Source: Oscillospiraceae bacterium (lineage in GTDB: Bacteria; Bacillota; Clostridia; Oscillospirales; Ruminococcaceae). From it: a DNA stretch of 64,000 nt. Where the stretch lies: positions 62,001 to 126,000 of the forward strand of contig WRLY01000001.1 of the NCBI GenBank assembly GCA_009776305.1, in the 5' to 3' direction. Positions 1 through 9,734 of this stretch are shown here, in pieces (the first letter of the stretch is position 1; the number at the start of each line of letters is the position of its first letter). Both the position numbers and the translations under genes were made by a program. The notes beneath the pieces are model-generated. The model had not been told where the DNA came from. It did no database searches and worked only from the letters and a program-made list of their open reading frames with translations.

Positions 1-102
1 CAATTCTACGGACAGATTAATCAGATTGCAATTAAAGGCAACGCAATCAGCGGCGATATGTATGTATGCCTGTATCAGCGTTTTATCGGACTCTTGCGCT
101 GA
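1..102 (+). CDS. 3' end of a gene entering from the left (possible MobC-like relaxosome protein tail)
   Basis: Frame 1 is open from base 1 to TGA at 100-102 (QFYGQINQIAIKGNAISGDMYVCLYQRFIGLLR); the INQIA string resembles MobC tails; lies just upstream of a relaxase. Confidence 0.35.
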   Translation, partial: QFYGQINQIAIKGNAISGDMYVCLYQRFIGLLR

Positions 103-253
103 TGAAGCGGATTTTGAAAACCTTCTTGCTAATGCTATAAGGCAGGCGCACATTTACATGAAACAAAAAGAACTTCCATTTGAAGACTATGTTTCCCAAG
201 CGAAAAAATTTCACGGTTTTGCAAGAGAGATAAAAAATATAAATGATATGTAG
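62..253 (+). CDS. small hypothetical protein upstream of relaxase
   Basis: ORF track 26..253 with an internal ATG at 62; immediately precedes the relaxase gene. Confidence 0.4.
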   Translation: MYACISVLSDSCADEADFENLLANAIRQAHIYMKQKELPFEDYVSQAKKFHGFAREIKNINDM

Positions 254-261
254 GTTAATTT

Positions 262-1482
262 ATGGCACTTTTAATTTACAAGCAGTGGCACAGACAGCCG
301 AATATTAAAAATACACCAGCAAGTAACGCGGCGCATGTTAAATATATAGGCGAACGCTCCCATGTAATGAAATCCGAAAATTGTGAAAACGGGCTTTTCG
401 GCGTGTTTGATGAACAAAGATTCGGTTATAAAATTGACATGGACAGGGCGATGAAATATGTCCGAAAGCTTTCCGAAAACGGACATACGATTTTCAGAAG
501 CATGGTATCGTTTACACCGGAAATCGCGCAAACATTACATCTTGAGGATAAACGTAGCTTTGAGTATTATATTAAATCCCACATATACAGCATGTCAAAA
601 CATAACGGAATAGAAACAAAAAATTTTGAATATTTGGCGGCTGTGCATGACAAAGAGGGGCAACCGCACTTTCATGTTGTATTTTGGGATAAAGCACAGG
701 AAGTCGGCAAGAATTTCGTAAACCCTCTTATCGGCGACAAAATCAGAAACGAATTGGAGGAACGCGCCGCCAAAGAAATTATATCGGAGTTCCCCGAAGG
801 CTATTTTCAGAATTGGGAAACAAACGATAATGTCCGACGCACTTTAATCAAGAATTCATTTAAAAACGCATTTAGCGAGGAATATAAAATCCAAAAGTCT
901 TCAGCGGAAAACATATCTGACATTTTAGGAAAAAATTTAACCGGAGAAACCAATTTCCCCGCTTTAATAGCGGAACAATTTAATTTGTTACTTAAAAACC
1001 GACCGCGAACAGGCAGAAATTATTATTCATTTATGTCTCGAGAATACAAATTGAAATTAAATAAATTTACGAATATATTAATTGAAAGCAATCCGTCCTT
1101 AAAAGCGGAATATGACCGAATGATGTCAAGCCATGAAACAATCGCGTTTGCACTTAACAGTGGTAGTACTAATTACGGCAAGTTGAACATAGCCACATAT
1201 TTAGGAAAAATGCAGGACAAGTTTTACGCAAAAGCGGGGAATAAAATATTGCGCGAATTAAAAAATACTTCACAGGTCAAGGATAAGAATTGTAAAAATC
1301 ACGCTAAGTTTGATGAAAACAAAATGGCAAATCAAATTTTAAGATTATTAAAATCTCTTACCCCGCGTGAAGATACGCCCCATCTGCCCGAAACCGACGC
1401 CTATCTGAAAAACGCTGATTTATCAAAAACGGCGCTGAAAGACGCCATACAAGAAAAACAGGATAAGGGACATGAAATGTAA
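262..1482 (+). CDS. MobP-family relaxase-like protein
   Basis: HDKEGQPHFHVVFWD histidine-triad motif of MOB relaxases; first gene of the conjugation region. Confidence 0.75.
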   Translation: MALLIYKQWHRQPNIKNTPASNAAHVKYIGERSHVMKSENCENGLFGVFDEQRFGYKIDMDRAMKYVRKLSENGHTIFRSMVSFTPEIAQTLHLEDKRSFEYYIKSHIYSMSKHNGIETKNFEYLAAVHDKEGQPHFHVVFWDKAQEVGKNFVNPLIGDKIRNELEERAAKEIISEFPEGYFQNWETNDNVRRTLIKNSFKNAFSEEYKIQKSSAENISDILGKNLTGETNFPALIAEQFNLLLKNRPRTGRNYYSFMSREYKLKLNKFTNILIESNPSLKAEYDRMMSSHETIAFALNSGSTNYGKLNIATYLGKMQDKFYAKAGNKILRELKNTSQVKDKNCKNHAKFDENKMANQILRLLKSLTPREDTPHLPETDAYLKNADLSKTALKDAIQEKQDKGHEM

Positions 1483-1505
1483 AAAAGGACGGAGGAATTA
1501 AAAAT

Positions 1506-3998
1506 TTGAGTTTCAGCGATAACTTAAATGCATACATATTAAATCCCCAAAACAGGCATAGCCCGATAGACGTTTGCGAAACGCCTAACGCCCTGCTCAC
1601 GATTGGAGCAAAGCCGCTCCCCGTGGTTATGAATCCAAACGATATTGATAAGTGCCTTGCGGGGCAGACGGCGAACAAAAATAAAAACTCCCATGACTTG
1701 ACAACTAAGGAGTTGGGAACGTTGCCTGAATTGCTTGAAAATCCTGCAATGGTTTTGAAAGACCCGAAAACCAATAATATAACGGTAGTTACCGATATGT
1801 TTGATAAAATCGGTAATCCATTTGTTATCGGTGTAGAATTAAATCGAGCGCAAGACGAATATTTCGTAAACCGCGTTGCGACAATGCACGGTAGAGAGCG
1901 GGCATTTGAAAGCTTTATAGCTAAGAACGGAAAAAAAGTGCAGGGCTTTGTTCCAAGAATGATAACAGAGGGAAACTTACTCGCAATAAACATAGAAAAA
2001 GCTCCGAATTTTCTTCGTCCTACCGGGCTACAATTGCCTGAGGGCGAAGAATTCGTGAGCTTTGATAACAGTATAGCATATTCTTTGAAATCTGTCAAGG
2101 GTTTAAGTCAAGAAATATTAAAAAATCAAGGGGGTATTGATTTGAAAAAAAGCGACCAACAGCAAACACAAACCATAGTAATAAATATGTTCGCCGGACC
2201 GGGTGCAGGTAAAAGTACATCATCATGGGAAATTGCGGCAGAATTTAAGCTTAAAGGATTAAACGCCGAATATGTTCCGGAGTATGCAAAAGAATTGGTA
2301 TATGACGAAAATTGGGAACTGTTAAATGGTTCTCTTGAGAACCAAAAAACAATTTTCGATGAGCAATGCAGAAGAATGGATAGGCTAATCGGAAAGGTAG
2401 ATGTCATTGTAACCGATGCGCCACTTCTTCTCAATAACATCTACCTCAAAGACGGCGGTATTGATTCGGACAATCATAAGAAATATGTTGTTGATAAATT
2501 TAAATCATATGACAACATAAATATTTTCATCGAGCGCACAAAAGCGGCGTATGAAACAAGAGGGAGAACGCAATCGCTCGAGGAAAGTAAAAGCTTAGAC
2601 GGAAATATTCGGGATATTTTAAATGAGAATAATATTCGTTTTGATACGTTCTCCAAATTGAATATACGAACTGCTGTTCCGTTGATTATTGAAAAGTTCA
2701 ATGGATTAAATCTTTTTACGGAGGAAAGAATTATGGCAGATAATCAAGAAAAGAGCTTATATGAAACCTTGTTGAAAAACCCCTACGCCATAAAGGGCGC
2801 GGATTTAAGCGGTTGTACAAACAATGAATTAAACAAGCTACTTGAAGCGATTAACAAAGAAGCGGATGCTAAAGGAATAGAAGCGGATAACGGTACAAAT
2901 TATGAAAGCTATAACAGTTTGCTTTCACTTGACGATTTGCAAGATTGTCGTGATTTAGTTTATAGTGAACTAAACAACAAAAGCCCCTACGAAATACCGT
3001 ACGCTGACATCAGCACACTTTCCAATAACGAATTAAACAGCTTGAGGGAAGCAATTAATAAATTTGATACATTCTCTAAGTTGAATATAAGAAATGCTGT
3101 TCCGTTGATTATTGAGAAGTTCAATAAATTAAATGTTTTTATGGAGGAAAGAATTATGGCAGAAAATCAGGGAAAGAGCTTACACGAAACCTTATCAAGA
3201 AACCTTTACGCTATAAGGGAGGCGGATTTAAGTCAATTATCCAATGCGCAATTAAGCAATTTGCTTGTGAGATTAGACAAAGAAATGGAACTCGTAAACG
3301 AGGACATAAACGCAGACGTAGCAGATAATTACTCCGCTTTGATTGGCAACTTGGAGGAATTAGATGAATGCCGCATGACTGTTTGTGAGGCGCAGGGTAA
3401 CAAAAGCCCCCGTCTTTTCGTCGATATGGACGGCACGTTGGCGCGTTTTCACGATGAGGCTAATTATCTTGAAAGAATGTTCGAGGAAAACTTTTTCAAA
3501 GACTTAGAGCCGTTTCAAGAAGCCGTAGACGGTGTGAACCAATTTATAAAAGACAACCCGAACACAGAGGTGTTTATTCTTTCCGGCGCAGTTGATGGCG
3601 AACCGCCTTATTGCCGTGTCGAAAAGCAAGAATGGCTTACTCGGCATTTGCCTGATATTGACGTCGAACACATGATTTTTACAAAAATCGGAGAGCCTAA
3701 ATCTGGGTACGTTTCCGGAGGAATCGGCAGAAACGACTTTTTATATGATGATTATAACGTATCGCTTGAGCAATGGGAGCGGGACGGCGGCGTGGGAATA
3801 AAATGCCGCAATAATATAAACCACAAGGGGTTAAACGGTAAATTGTGGGACGGCTTAATCCTTTCCAACAGCGAATCATCGAAAGAAATAGCGCAAGGGC
3901 TGGGCGAGATAATGTATAAGGTTGGGCTTGAGCATAAACTTAATCCGCCGGAGGAAAATATGATGTATATGAAAGAAACGGAGTTTTTGCCGGATTAA
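1506..3998 (+). CDS. Multidomain protein: MuF-C-like N-terminus, P-loop kinase-like ATPase (GPGAGKST), duplicated linker, C-terminal HAD 5'-nucleotidase-like domain (FVDMDGTLARF)
   Basis: 830-aa continuous ORF; Walker A INMFAGPGAGKSTSSWEIA; DxDGT HAD motif; LPVVMNPNDIDK...LENPAMVLKD resembles MuF-C-type domains. Confidence 0.7.
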   Translation: MSFSDNLNAYILNPQNRHSPIDVCETPNALLTIGAKPLPVVMNPNDIDKCLAGQTANKNKNSHDLTTKELGTLPELLENPAMVLKDPKTNNITVVTDMFDKIGNPFVIGVELNRAQDEYFVNRVATMHGRERAFESFIAKNGKKVQGFVPRMITEGNLLAINIEKAPNFLRPTGLQLPEGEEFVSFDNSIAYSLKSVKGLSQEILKNQGGIDLKKSDQQQTQTIVINMFAGPGAGKSTSSWEIAAEFKLKGLNAEYVPEYAKELVYDENWELLNGSLENQKTIFDEQCRRMDRLIGKVDVIVTDAPLLLNNIYLKDGGIDSDNHKKYVVDKFKSYDNINIFIERTKAAYETRGRTQSLEESKSLDGNIRDILNENNIRFDTFSKLNIRTAVPLIIEKFNGLNLFTEERIMADNQEKSLYETLLKNPYAIKGADLSGCTNNELNKLLEAINKEADAKGIEADNGTNYESYNSLLSLDDLQDCRDLVYSELNNKSPYEIPYADISTLSNNELNSLREAINKFDTFSKLNIRNAVPLIIEKFNKLNVFMEERIMAENQGKSLHETLSRNLYAIREADLSQLSNAQLSNLLVRLDKEMELVNEDINADVADNYSALIGNLEELDECRMTVCEAQGNKSPRLFVDMDGTLARFHDEANYLERMFEENFFKDLEPFQEAVDGVNQFIKDNPNTEVFILSGAVDGEPPYCRVEKQEWLTRHLPDIDVEHMIFTKIGEPKSGYVSGGIGRNDFLYDDYNVSLEQWERDGGVGIKCRNNINHKGLNGKLWDGLILSNSESSKEIAQGLGEIMYKVGLEHKLNPPEENMMYMKETEFLPD
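2640..3240 (+). repeat. internal direct duplication in the 830-aa gene; each copy contains a GGAGGAAAGAATTATGGC ribosome-binding/start motif
   Basis: TTTGATAC(G/A)TTCTC(C/T)AA(A/G)TTGAATATA...GGAGGAAAGAATTATGGCAGA at 2640 and again at 3063; in-frame ATGs at 2733 and 3156. Confidence 0.9.
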
Positions 3999-4028
3999 TT
4001 GAAAAGTTTTAAAAATTCATAAAAGGCA

Positions 4029-4057
4029 TTGACAAACGTAATACAATGTGTTATATT
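4029..4057 (+). promoter_or_regulatory. sigma-A-type promoter for mazEF
   Basis: TTGACA (4029-4034), 17-bp spacer, TATATT (4052-4057). Confidence 0.75.
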
Positions 4058-4075
4058 TAATATGAGGTGATTTTT

Positions 4076-4300
4076 ATGATTTCACAGATTGCAAAATGGG
4101 GTAATAGTCAAGGGATTCGCATGGAAAAGCGAGTTTTAAAAAGTTTAGGCTTGTGTATCGGCGATATGGTAGAAATTTCTAAAAACGGTGATGAAATTAT
4201 TATAAAGCCGACTCATGGTATTGACTGGTATCTTGAAGATTATGAAAGACCTGAAGACGGTTGGGAACACATTGAATCCGGAGGGCGCGAAGAATGGTAA
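4076..4300 (+). CDS. mazE: MazE/AbrB-type antitoxin
   Basis: IAKWGNSQGIRMEKRVLKSLGLCIGDMVEIS SpoVT-AbrB fold signature; GAGGTG SD before ATG 4076; overlaps the toxin gene. Confidence 0.85.
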   Translation: MISQIAKWGNSQGIRMEKRVLKSLGLCIGDMVEISKNGDEIIIKPTHGIDWYLEDYERPEDGWEHIESGGREEW

Positions 4301-4623
4301 ATCAAGGCGATATAATCTCCGTCAACTTCGCTCCCACAAAGGGTCGTGAACAAACAGGAGAACGCCCTGCGCTTGTAATCAGTAATACAAAGTATAACAA
4401 AAAAAGCGGCTTTATATTGGCTTGCCCAATAACAAGCACCATAAAACCCATGAATGTTCGGATTCAGCTCGATGAACGAACAGAAACACAAGGGGATATA
4501 CTTTGTGAGCAGGTTCGTATAATAGATTTAAGAGAACGCTCCTATCGAGTAATTGAAACAGCACCAAAGGATATACTCCAAGAAGTATACAAGGTAATAA
4601 ACGCCTTAATTATGCCGATGTGA
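4294..4623 (+). CDS. mazF: MazF/PemK-family endoribonuclease toxin
   Basis: GDIISVNFAPTKGREQTGERPALVISN...TQGDILCEQVRIIDLRER signature. Confidence 0.92.
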   Translation: MVNQGDIISVNFAPTKGREQTGERPALVISNTKYNKKSGFILACPITSTIKPMNVRIQLDERTETQGDILCEQVRIIDLRERSYRVIETAPKDILQEVYKVINALIMPM

Positions 4624-4662
4624 TAACCGGATTAACTTACTGACAGAAACGGAGAAGACATC

Positions 4663-5214
4663 ATGAAAAAGAGCAAACAAAACGCTGTAATCGCCTTGAG
4701 TGCGGCTGTGACAGTCGCGCTTGCTATAGGATTAGTTATTTTTATCAACGCGTCTTTTGGTGTGAGCGGCGATTCAGGCGAACCTGAGGCTAATGAAATA
4801 TCCGAAAATTTAAGATTTACGACAACCGAGCCGCCCACGACGACAGCGCCCCCGCCAATCACGACCACGCCGCCCGAAACAACCACGCCTCCTGCGACCA
4901 CGACCACCGCGGCAACAACAACACCGCCCCCCGCCACAGAAAAAGACGTAGTCGAAACCTTAGCCCCGGTCAGTACATTAAGCCAAGAGCGGCGCGAGGT
5001 TATGGAGGAAAACAATATAGATGTTCGCCAAACAGAGGCTACACAGCAGACAACACCACCGCCGGAAGCACAAAGAGAACCAATGGAAACAACATACATT
5101 GACGGCGTGAAATATGTATGGCATCCAATATTCGGCTGGGTAGAAAGTGGAGAAGGAAGCACTGAAATTTATGATACGCCACCATCGGGAGAGTATTACG
5201 ACTTTATGTACTGA
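4663..5214 (+). CDS. membrane-anchored Thr/Pro-rich hypothetical protein
   Basis: N-terminal TM segment (VIALSAAVTVALAIGLVIFI) followed by TTEPPTTTAPPP repeats. Confidence 0.65.
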   Translation: MKKSKQNAVIALSAAVTVALAIGLVIFINASFGVSGDSGEPEANEISENLRFTTTEPPTTTAPPPITTTPPETTTPPATTTTAATTTPPPATEKDVVETLAPVSTLSQERREVMEENNIDVRQTEATQQTTPPPEAQREPMETTYIDGVKYVWHPIFGWVESGEGSTEIYDTPPSGEYYDFMY

Positions 5215-5219
5215 GGCGG

Positions 5220-5417
5220 TTGGGGTTAATTTTGATGAGTGTTAAAGGGGGTGAGAACATGGGAATGACCGATAAACAATTTGCATCATATCGTCGGCAA
5301 CAATTAGAGGAGTATGAAGATATGTTAGAAATTGCGGAGAAAACAAAAGCTGATACTGTATTGATAAAAAAAATAAAAAAGGCAATAGAAAAAGCAAAAG
5401 CCGATATTGAAGTTTAA
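5220..5417 (+). CDS. small coiled-coil hypothetical protein
   Basis: 65-aa ORF, charged; likely start is the internal ATG after GGGGGTGAG. Confidence 0.5.
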   Translation: MGLILMSVKGGENMGMTDKQFASYRRQQLEEYEDMLEIAEKTKADTVLIKKIKKAIEKAKADIEV

Positions 5418-5440
5418 GAGCAACAATAATCTTTATATTT

Positions 5441-5467
5441 AGCCACTCTTTCAGGAGTGGCTTTTTT
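5441..5467 (+). terminator. rho-independent terminator
   Basis: AGCCACTC-tttcag-GAGTGGCT followed by TTTTT. Confidence 0.85.
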
Positions 5468-5618
5468 ATAAATGCTAAAGCCGCCCCTAAAAGAGCGGCT
5501 TTATTTCAGTGGGGCAGAATGTCCTCACATTCTTCTAAATACATCAAGTAGCGGTATTTGTCAAGCGAGAATTTTCCGTCCTTAGCGACGTTTTTTTAAT
5601 ATTTTAGGAGGTATTATT

Positions 5619-7733
5619 TTGAAAACACGAAAAGTATTGGCAATATTTATGACGGCAATTATGTTAATCGCATTAACATGTAATGCATACGCTACCCCTG
5701 ATCCTAACATAGACGGAGGGGGCGGCGGCGGTGGAGGGACGGGAACAGCTTCCAATATGTGGGCGGTCAGAGGCGCGAACGGAAACCTGATTTATGACGG
5801 CGAGGGGCTTAGAATTTATTTGGTCAGCGGCGCGACAGGAGCGCCCATCAGCCGCGCGGTGGATATTACGAACGCAAATGTTTCTGAGACTAATATGTTT
5901 AATGGCAAAGGCAAAACGAAACATGATTATAGATTTAATGATAGTGCGTTAATTCCGAAAGAGGGTTATGACAAAAAACTAATAACCGCTCCCGCAACAA
6001 AACTACCGCAGATTATTCCGTGGAATGAGGGCAGTAGCACGGCGAGGATTAACGCTATTAAAAATTGGTTTCGCGAAAAAAGTAACGCAGATTGGTGTCT
6101 TGCACAATTAGGTTCAAACACTGACGAGGCGCGGTCGAACGGCTATAAACTTGCTATTGAACCTGTCGCCTATTTCAGATATAAAGGCTTTGATTATGCC
6201 ATGACCGCGACAGAAGCCGCGCTGTTAAACCAAATGGAGCCGGCGGGTAACAACTTACACGCGTTCATGGCTCCGCTTACGCATAAAAATCTGCCCCTTT
6301 CTATTTTCCTTGAGAATTCGGAATTTGGAGTTTCCGGTACGCCCGTATACGCCTGGACCGGTTCGAGAACCTCAAACGCCGAAGACGCGGATATTATAAA
6401 TCAACTCGGAATCGGATATATTTCCTTTGCGCCGTCGGGAGAGGCGATACCGGAAGGTGACCTTGACGCCCAAGGAGGAAATCATGTCAGACCTCAACCT
6501 ATGGGGGAAGGGGTTTTTGAACGCTTTGATAATGAACCTTATACTTATCCGACTGATACATGGGTTGTGACGCCGTTCCGGCTCTGCAATGTTCAGCGAA
6601 ACGGCGACGTTTGGAGCGGCGGACAGCCAATCACCTCCATGCGCCCGGCAGAGGCGGTTATAACGGTTGGCGGCATTACAAGCGTTACAATCCCGAACAT
6701 ATATATCCCGTCCGGCAGTGAACAGCTTATCTGGGTGAAATGGAGAACGCCGTCCGCGGCGCAAACCATTTATATCACAGCGACCGCCTCGAACGGGCTT
6801 TTTCATAATCCGCAAAGCTCGCGCGACAGCGACAGATATATATCTACCGGGTATATTACAGCCAATATAGTAGACGCGTTTCAGGAGGCAACGCCACCCG
6901 ACCCCACAATAAACGACACGGGGGATAGTATTGGTTTTTCCGAAAGTCAAGCGGCTGAAAATAAAAACCGTATATTATCATCAGGGGTTGCATCAAATTC
7001 CTGGCTTGTTTGGGATTGTGATTATTTCCTGCAATCAATAACATCAAGTTCAAATACAAGTAGCAGTAGCTACAGATACCCGCCCGACGATGAATATGAC
7101 GCGGAAACGGGACTTTATTACCGATATAGCGTGACTAACACTTGGTCAACCCGCGTACCGATAGACGAGGAGCGTTACTATACTCGCTATACCGTACAAT
7201 ATGATATTTTTACTTACAATTACAGTTTTTCAGGCATTAGTTACAATGCGCGGCTTGGAAACGCGAATTTAGTAATTTCGCCGAGCGAACATGTACCTAC
7301 AAGCTTTGTAAGGAATTTTCAAACGGTTATGAAAAGCGGGTACGGAATAAACGCGGAAACCGAAACACCTTTGTCCGTAACCATTGACGGAGTGGCAAGC
7401 ACATATTACGACCCTTTAAGTACAACGTTTGCTTCCGCGCCTCAATATGTCGTATCATATTTCCCGGAATTTAATTATAAAACTTATAATAGATTTCTGG
7501 AAAAAACGCCGCATACATGGCGGTTTAAGCAGAACAACTACAGCGCATATCTTGACAGAAGTCATTTTACGCCCTGGTGGTTTCCGGACAATCAGAATTA
7601 TATAATAGTAACACGGATTGATTTTGCGTACACGCCCGCAGGGAGATTATATATGGGCGTGGAAAGTTCCGGTATTTTAATAGAGGGAAATTTATATGAC
7701 GATTGGCGAGTGAGTCCGGTCAGACCGGGGTAG
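5619..7733 (+). CDS. large secreted protein (704 aa), candidate element-encoded surface/pilus adhesin
   Basis: Signal peptide MKTRKVLAIFMTAIMLIALTCNAYA, Gly-rich linker, no recognisable enzyme motif; upstream of virD4. Confidence 0.6.
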   Translation: MKTRKVLAIFMTAIMLIALTCNAYATPDPNIDGGGGGGGGTGTASNMWAVRGANGNLIYDGEGLRIYLVSGATGAPISRAVDITNANVSETNMFNGKGKTKHDYRFNDSALIPKEGYDKKLITAPATKLPQIIPWNEGSSTARINAIKNWFREKSNADWCLAQLGSNTDEARSNGYKLAIEPVAYFRYKGFDYAMTATEAALLNQMEPAGNNLHAFMAPLTHKNLPLSIFLENSEFGVSGTPVYAWTGSRTSNAEDADIINQLGIGYISFAPSGEAIPEGDLDAQGGNHVRPQPMGEGVFERFDNEPYTYPTDTWVVTPFRLCNVQRNGDVWSGGQPITSMRPAEAVITVGGITSVTIPNIYIPSGSEQLIWVKWRTPSAAQTIYITATASNGLFHNPQSSRDSDRYISTGYITANIVDAFQEATPPDPTINDTGDSIGFSESQAAENKNRILSSGVASNSWLVWDCDYFLQSITSSSNTSSSSYRYPPDDEYDAETGLYYRYSVTNTWSTRVPIDEERYYTRYTVQYDIFTYNYSFSGISYNARLGNANLVISPSEHVPTSFVRNFQTVMKSGYGINAETETPLSVTIDGVASTYYDPLSTTFASAPQYVVSYFPEFNYKTYNRFLEKTPHTWRFKQNNYSAYLDRSHFTPWWFPDNQNYIIVTRIDFAYTPAGRLYMGVESSGILIEGNLYDDWRVSPVRPG

Positions 7734-7760
7734 GATTTAGAAATAAGGAGAAAACACACC

Positions 7761-9722
7761 ATGCGATTAAAGCGAAAGCTAATTTTAGGAGGAGTGATTT
7801 TTGTTCTCGGCGGTATCGGCTGTATATTTTTCTCAACCGTAATTCATTTAGCCTTAAGGGGCGAAGATACCGTGCAGTTACAAAGCTTTGAATACTGCCT
7901 TAACAGCTTAAAGGAGAGCGAAACTCACCTCATGCTGTTTCTTTTGTTGTTGGGCGGGGTAGGGTTGGCGTCTTTAGCGTTAATCTTAACCGTTCAAAAG
8001 CCTTATCAAAGCCGTGAAATAAAAATTACTCCAGATATTACGATTCCAGCTTCTGCTGGACAGGGGCAATACGGTTCGGCGCGGTTTATGACGAATAAAG
8101 AAATAAGCAAAGCCTTTCCGCGTTTTGAGCTTACGCCGGGGAACGACACGATAAAAAAGCTCATTAATAACGGCAAGAAGTTGTATAAAGCGGTGGAAAA
8201 CGGCGAAACGCCGGAAAATAATTGTGAAGTTAAAGTACCCGAAAGTTTTTCTGTCGGCGGATTGGTCGTAAATTATGAAAAGCTGAATGATACTGAAATA
8301 ATATCAGTAATAAGTGAGGATTGCCATTCTCAGATTATAGGGGCTACGCGTTGTGGCAAATCGCGCACTTTGGTTATCCCTTCTGTCTGCTGTATTGCAC
8401 TTGCCGGGGAAGGGCTTATAATCAACGACCCGAAAGGCGAGATCCACGCTTATACAAGCCGATTTTTAAAGTCTCTGGGTTACGCGGTTCACGTTTTGGA
8501 CTTTCAAAATCCCCCAAAATCAGATTGTTATAATCCTTTGCAACCGATTATTGACGCGGTTAATGACCGGAATATCGACCTTGCGCAAAGGTCGGCGTGG
8601 GATTTAACTTGTTTTCTTGTCGAGAGGAGCAGTAAGACAGAACCTATATGGCAAAACGGCGAAATGTCGGTTATGTCAGCGGCTATACTTTGCGTGGTAT
8701 ACGACAATATGGATAAGCCCGAATATCAAAATCTGACTAACGTCTATTGGTTTATCGCCGAAATGTGTAGCGATGTTTTACTGCACAGAAAAACAATTAA
8801 GCCTATCGTGGAATATGTAAAAATGTTAGATGATAACCACCCAGCAAAACCGCTTTTAGGTATTTCCAAAGTCGCCCCAGAAAAGACCGCCGGAAGTTTT
8901 TATACTTCTGCGTTGGCTACTTTGCGACTTTTTATATCAAACGAAATTTACGGCATAACAAAAAGTACCGACTTTACCGTTCAATCGTTAAGCTCTCAAA
9001 AATCCGCTTTGTTTTTTATTTTGCCGGATGAGAAAACCACCTATTACCCAATAGTTACTTTGATTGTGGCACAGATTTATGAACGACTGATTAGTTATGC
9101 CCGACAATTGGGAAACCGTCTGCCGAGCCGCGTAAATTTTGTCCTCGACGAATTCGGCAATTTTACCGCCATATCCGATTTTGAGGCTAAACTGACGGTG
9201 GGCGGCGGATACGGTCTTCGTTTTCATTTGTTTTTACAGGACTTCAATCAGCTAAAAAGCAAATATTCTAACGAAGTTGCCGCCATAATTCGCGGTAACT
9301 GTCAAGCCTGGGTTTACTTGCAATCAAGCGATACCGATACCTTAAAGGAAATAGAAAAAAGGCTTGGAGAGTACACAACCACCAGTTATTCATTAGGCTC
9401 TAACAGTCAAAAATATTCTATGCCCAGTTCCAACCAAAATGTAAATTTACACGGTCGCAGTCTACTTAAAGCGGAGGAAATAGGGAAAATTAACCGCCCT
9501 TACCAGTTGGTTTTGACAAATAATCTCCCGGCGGTAACAACCTGCCCAGATTTAAGCGAATGGAATTTTAATAAAATGCTTGGCTTGGGCGATAGAAAGC
9601 ATAATGAAAAATTTATTATGTTACATAATTTAAGCCGTCCGGAAAAACTCGCTACTGAGGAAATCCCCCTTTGGGGAGTTTGGAAAAATTTCAGTTTAGA
9701 CAAATATAAAAATCATAATTAA
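7761..9722 (+). CDS. virD4: VirD4/TraG-family coupling protein
   Basis: Two N-terminal TM segments, IIGATRCGKSRTLVIPS Walker A, GLIINDPKGE, NFVLDEFGNF. Confidence 0.92.
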   Translation: MRLKRKLILGGVIFVLGGIGCIFFSTVIHLALRGEDTVQLQSFEYCLNSLKESETHLMLFLLLLGGVGLASLALILTVQKPYQSREIKITPDITIPASAGQGQYGSARFMTNKEISKAFPRFELTPGNDTIKKLINNGKKLYKAVENGETPENNCEVKVPESFSVGGLVVNYEKLNDTEIISVISEDCHSQIIGATRCGKSRTLVIPSVCCIALAGEGLIINDPKGEIHAYTSRFLKSLGYAVHVLDFQNPPKSDCYNPLQPIIDAVNDRNIDLAQRSAWDLTCFLVERSSKTEPIWQNGEMSVMSAAILCVVYDNMDKPEYQNLTNVYWFIAEMCSDVLLHRKTIKPIVEYVKMLDDNHPAKPLLGISKVAPEKTAGSFYTSALATLRLFISNEIYGITKSTDFTVQSLSSQKSALFFILPDEKTTYYPIVTLIVAQIYERLISYARQLGNRLPSRVNFVLDEFGNFTAISDFEAKLTVGGGYGLRFHLFLQDFNQLKSKYSNEVAAIIRGNCQAWVYLQSSDTDTLKEIEKRLGEYTTTSYSLGSNSQKYSMPSSNQNVNLHGRSLLKAEEIGKINRPYQLVLTNNLPAVTTCPDLSEWNFNKMLGLGDRKHNEKFIMLHNLSRPEKLATEEIPLWGVWKNFSLDKYKNHN

Positions 9723-9734
9723 ACGGAGGACGTC

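Noticed and set aside
4632-5162. 176-aa Val/Gly-rich minus-strand ORF
   Set aside because: Antisense of the Thr/Pro-rich gene 4663..5214; low-complexity artefact
5500-5590. Possible minus-strand peptide (VAKDGKFSLDKYRYLMYLEECEDILPH)
   Set aside because: No start codon before an in-frame stop; at most a gene fragment
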